Source of the DNA: an uncultured Lachnospiraceae bacterium
GTDB taxonomy: Bacteria; Bacillota_A; Clostridia; Lachnospirales; Lachnospiraceae
Assembly (NCBI GenBank): GCA_900555005.1
Contig: USJM01000115.1
Span: forward strand, 1-5,903
DNA length: 5,903 nt
Reading direction: 5' to 3'
This document shows, piece after piece, positions 1-5,903 of the stretch (its first letter is position 1; each line of letters begins with the position of its first letter). The notes below the pieces were generated by a model. The model did no database searches, was not told where the DNA came from, and was given only the letters and a program-made list of their open reading frames with translations. The position numbers and the translations under genes were made by a program.

Positions 1-4837
<4,837 letters not shown>

Positions 4838-4916
4838 CCCGTCGGCTGGGTCCACCCGGAAGATGCGGCGCTGTGACAGCAGTTCCTGGTGACGGACAAC
4901 AGAACATGAGACAAAA

Positions 4917-4960
4917 GCTGGCTGCTGCATTTTTTATGATGCAGCAGCTCTTTTTTTCTT
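4917..4960 (+). terminator. Rho-independent terminator of the rpoBC transcript
   Basis: A perfect 10-bp stem (GCTGCTGCAT at 4921-4930 with ATGCAGCAGC at 4939-4948) closes an 8-base T-rich loop. Two bases after the stem come seven consecutive T, then C and TT. It is about 80 bases after the rpoC stop and on the same strand. Together with the promoter-like sequence downstream, this indicates that rpoC and the VanZ-like gene are separate transcription units. Confidence 0.93.
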
Positions 4961-4978
4961 AATTTTCCCGGGGGAAAG

Positions 4979-5007
4979 TGGACGCTTCCGAGAACTGGTG
5001 ATAAGAT
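4979..5007 (+). promoter_or_regulatory. Candidate sigma-A promoter of the VanZ-like gene
   Basis: TGGACG (4979-4984, 4 of 6 matches to TTGACA) is separated by 17 bases from TAAGAT (5002-5007, 4 of 6 matches to TATAAT). TG at 4999-5000 with one intervening base gives an extended -10 element. A start near 5014 would leave a short leader of about 17 bases ending in the ribosome binding site. The position just downstream of a terminator supports it. The hexamers are imperfect, so this is a prediction only. Confidence 0.45.
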
Positions 5008-5016
5008 AGCGCAATC

Positions 5017-5023
5017 GGAGGAG
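5017..5023 (+). promoter_or_regulatory. Shine-Dalgarno site of the VanZ-like gene
   Basis: GGAGGAG is a near-ideal ribosome binding site 7 bases before the ATG at 5031. It fixes the start of the downstream gene. Confidence 0.88.
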
Positions 5024-5030
5024 CATCTTC

Positions 5031-5898
5031 ATGAAAATCAGTACATTTTTCAAACCGCTGTCCTTTATCCCGGCTCTTCTCATTATGTATATGATCTACT
5101 CATTCTCGGCTCAGCCCGGGGAAGTCTCGTCTTCTGCAAGCTACAAAGGCAGTGAGGCCATCGTTTCTAATATAATAAGGTTACGCAGCAGAACTGGGAA
5201 AGCTGGCAGATTGAGGAGAAAGCGGATCAGATCAACAAGTACGTGAGGAAGGGTGCACATGTGACAGAATATTTCCTGCTTGCTGTGTCCGTTTCGTTTC
5301 CACTGTATGTGTATGGCGTCAGGGGGATTCTTCTGATGCTTCTTGCGGGTGCGATCTGTGTGGGATATGCGTTCGGAGATGAGAAGCATCAGGCGATGGT
5401 TGCAGGAAGAGTTTCAACGCCGCGCGACGTGGGAATCGATTCGATTGGCATATTCATCGGAATCATTCTTGTAAGAATCCTGGGGTGGTCAGCGCGTGTT
5501 TCAGTTACGGGACCGAGAATGGAACGACAGCAGCGGAAGATGCAGCAGGAGCTGGACAGACGGGAGGAGGAGCTTGCCTACCGGGAGGAAATGTTGAGAA
5601 GGCGCGAGCGGAAGGACGATGTAAGGCAGACATCATACCAGCCACTGAAAGAGACAGATCAGGAAGGCAGACAAGCGCGTATCGCCTGGACGAAACGAAC
5701 CGCAGAGACGACTTTGTGCCTGATTCGTACATGGAAGACAGAAGCAATCGGGACAATTGGGATGGACGCGTCTGGCCGCACGATGATGATGAGCGTGCAG
5801 GGGATGAGGGCCCGGAGAATGAGCGCCCGGGGGATGATTACGATGCATCGGATGAGCTGTCTGATGATATTCCGTTGTTTCATCGGAAAAAGAGATAA
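5031..5898 (+). CDS. VanZ-family membrane protein with long charged C-terminal extension, broken by two 1-base deletions
   Basis: The start is set by a strong ribosome binding site. With one base restored near 5173 and one near 5655-5690, the gene encodes about 289 residues (868 + 2 bases is an exact multiple of three). VanZ-family marks in the repaired protein: a first membrane segment at about residues 10-25 followed by YSFSAQPG; RKGAHVTEYFLLA with H77 and E80 entering a second segment; a third segment at about 99-115 leading into GDEKHQ (D117, E118, H120, Q121); R127; and D133/D137 of the DVGIDSIG motif, which starts a fourth segment to about 153. The protein should sit in the cytoplasmic membrane. 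After residue about 160 comes a Glu/Arg/Gln-rich probable coiled coil (about 164-197), then an acidic tail ending HRKKR. VanZ itself gives low-level teicoplanin resistance in enterococci, but most relatives have unknown roles, so no resistance function is claimed. The length exceeds that of a plain VanZ domain. Confidence 0.88.
5169..5180 (+). other. Frameshift 4, in the VanZ-like gene (one base missing)
   Basis: The bases AATATAATAAGG read in the starting frame give Asn-Ile-Ile-Arg and then a basic, non-family stretch ending at a TGA at 5244-5246. One extra base after AATAT (for example a second T) gives Ser-Asn-Ile-Asn-Lys-Val and opens the frame that carries the KGAH, GDEKHQ and DVGID family motifs. 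Confidence 0.9.
5655..5690 (+). other. Frameshift 5, in the VanZ-like tail (one base missing, position approximate)
   Basis: The coiled-coil stretch is clearly in frame 2 up to about 5620. Further on, frame 2 becomes Met/Arg/Cys-rich, lacks a stop to the window end and looks non-native. Frame 1 from about 5680 reads as a coherent acidic tail (RLDETNRRDDFVPDSY onwards) and ends in TAA at 5896-5898. A one-base loss in this interval is therefore inferred. No conserved motif spans it, so the exact site cannot be set. Confidence 0.65.
5800..5844 (+). repeat. Degenerate 15-base tandem repeat in the VanZ-like tail
   Basis: Two adjacent 15-base units (5800-5814 and 5815-5829) share ATGAG-G/C-GCCCG and encode GDEGP and ENERP. 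A third, weaker unit (5830-5844) encodes GDDYD. The five-residue phasing holds in frame 1, which mildly supports frame 1 as the coding frame of this tail. Confidence 0.4.
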
Positions 5899-5903
5899 AA
5901 ATT

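Larger units (their letters stand above)
4838..5030 (+). other. Intergenic region between rpoC and the VanZ-like gene
   Basis: This region is 193 bases long. The first 79 bases after the rpoC stop contain no convincing gene; I see only a weak 5-bp hairpin over the stop codon (GACCC/GGGTC, 4836-4852) and an 11-base palindrome (GCTGTGACAGC, 4870-4880). The second half holds the terminator, candidate promoter and ribosome binding site listed separately. No tRNA or riboswitch is recognisable. Confidence 0.8.

Noticed and set aside
4870..4880. Palindrome GCTGTGACAGC as an operator
   Set aside because: It is short, expected occasionally by chance, and sits before the terminator away from any promoter-like sequence.

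Overview
The window is ordinary core-genome sequence from a Firmicutes bacterium, most likely of the class Clostridia and probably Lachnospiraceae or a close relative. This is judged by eye from the RpoB/RpoC sequences: the long acidic RpoB tail and the RpoC stretches around the active site read like Lachnospiraceae polymerase. Everything recognisable is on the + strand.

Layout: (1) positions 1-960 are the 3' end of rpoB (RNA polymerase beta subunit), which starts outside the window. (2) After a 13-base gap holding a good Shine-Dalgarno site, rpoC (beta' subunit) runs 974-4837. (3) A 193-base intergenic region (4838-5030) holds a strong intrinsic terminator near 4917-4960, then a candidate promoter and ribosome binding site. 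(4) Positions 5031-5898 encode a VanZ-family membrane protein with a long charged, partly coiled-coil, acidic C-terminal extension. The window ends 5 bases after its stop.

The most conspicuous anomaly is reading-frame damage. rpoC is broken by three single-base losses (near 1200, 1274 and 1784), which together return the gene to its original frame. The VanZ-like gene is broken by two more (near 5173 and somewhere around 5655-5690). All five go in the same direction (one base missing), and each of the four well-located ones can be explained as shortening of a short homopolymer. Adding one base at each site restores family motifs exactly, including the 13-residue spacing between the two halves of the first zinc site of beta'. 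Because rpoC is essential and the rest of the reading frame is intact, sequencing or assembly error is the simplest explanation. Real inactivation or programmed frameshifting is much less likely.

Beta and beta' together form the catalytic cleft of RNA polymerase and are co-transcribed here. The terminator and separate promoter suggest the VanZ-like gene is an independent unit. I do not see a novel system, mobile element, CRISPR array or RNA gene. The points worth a second look are the frameshift cluster, clade-specific insertions and an odd Cys-Ile-Cys substitution in the N-terminal part of beta', the acidic tails on both polymerase subunits, and the unusual C-terminal extension and location of the VanZ-like protein.
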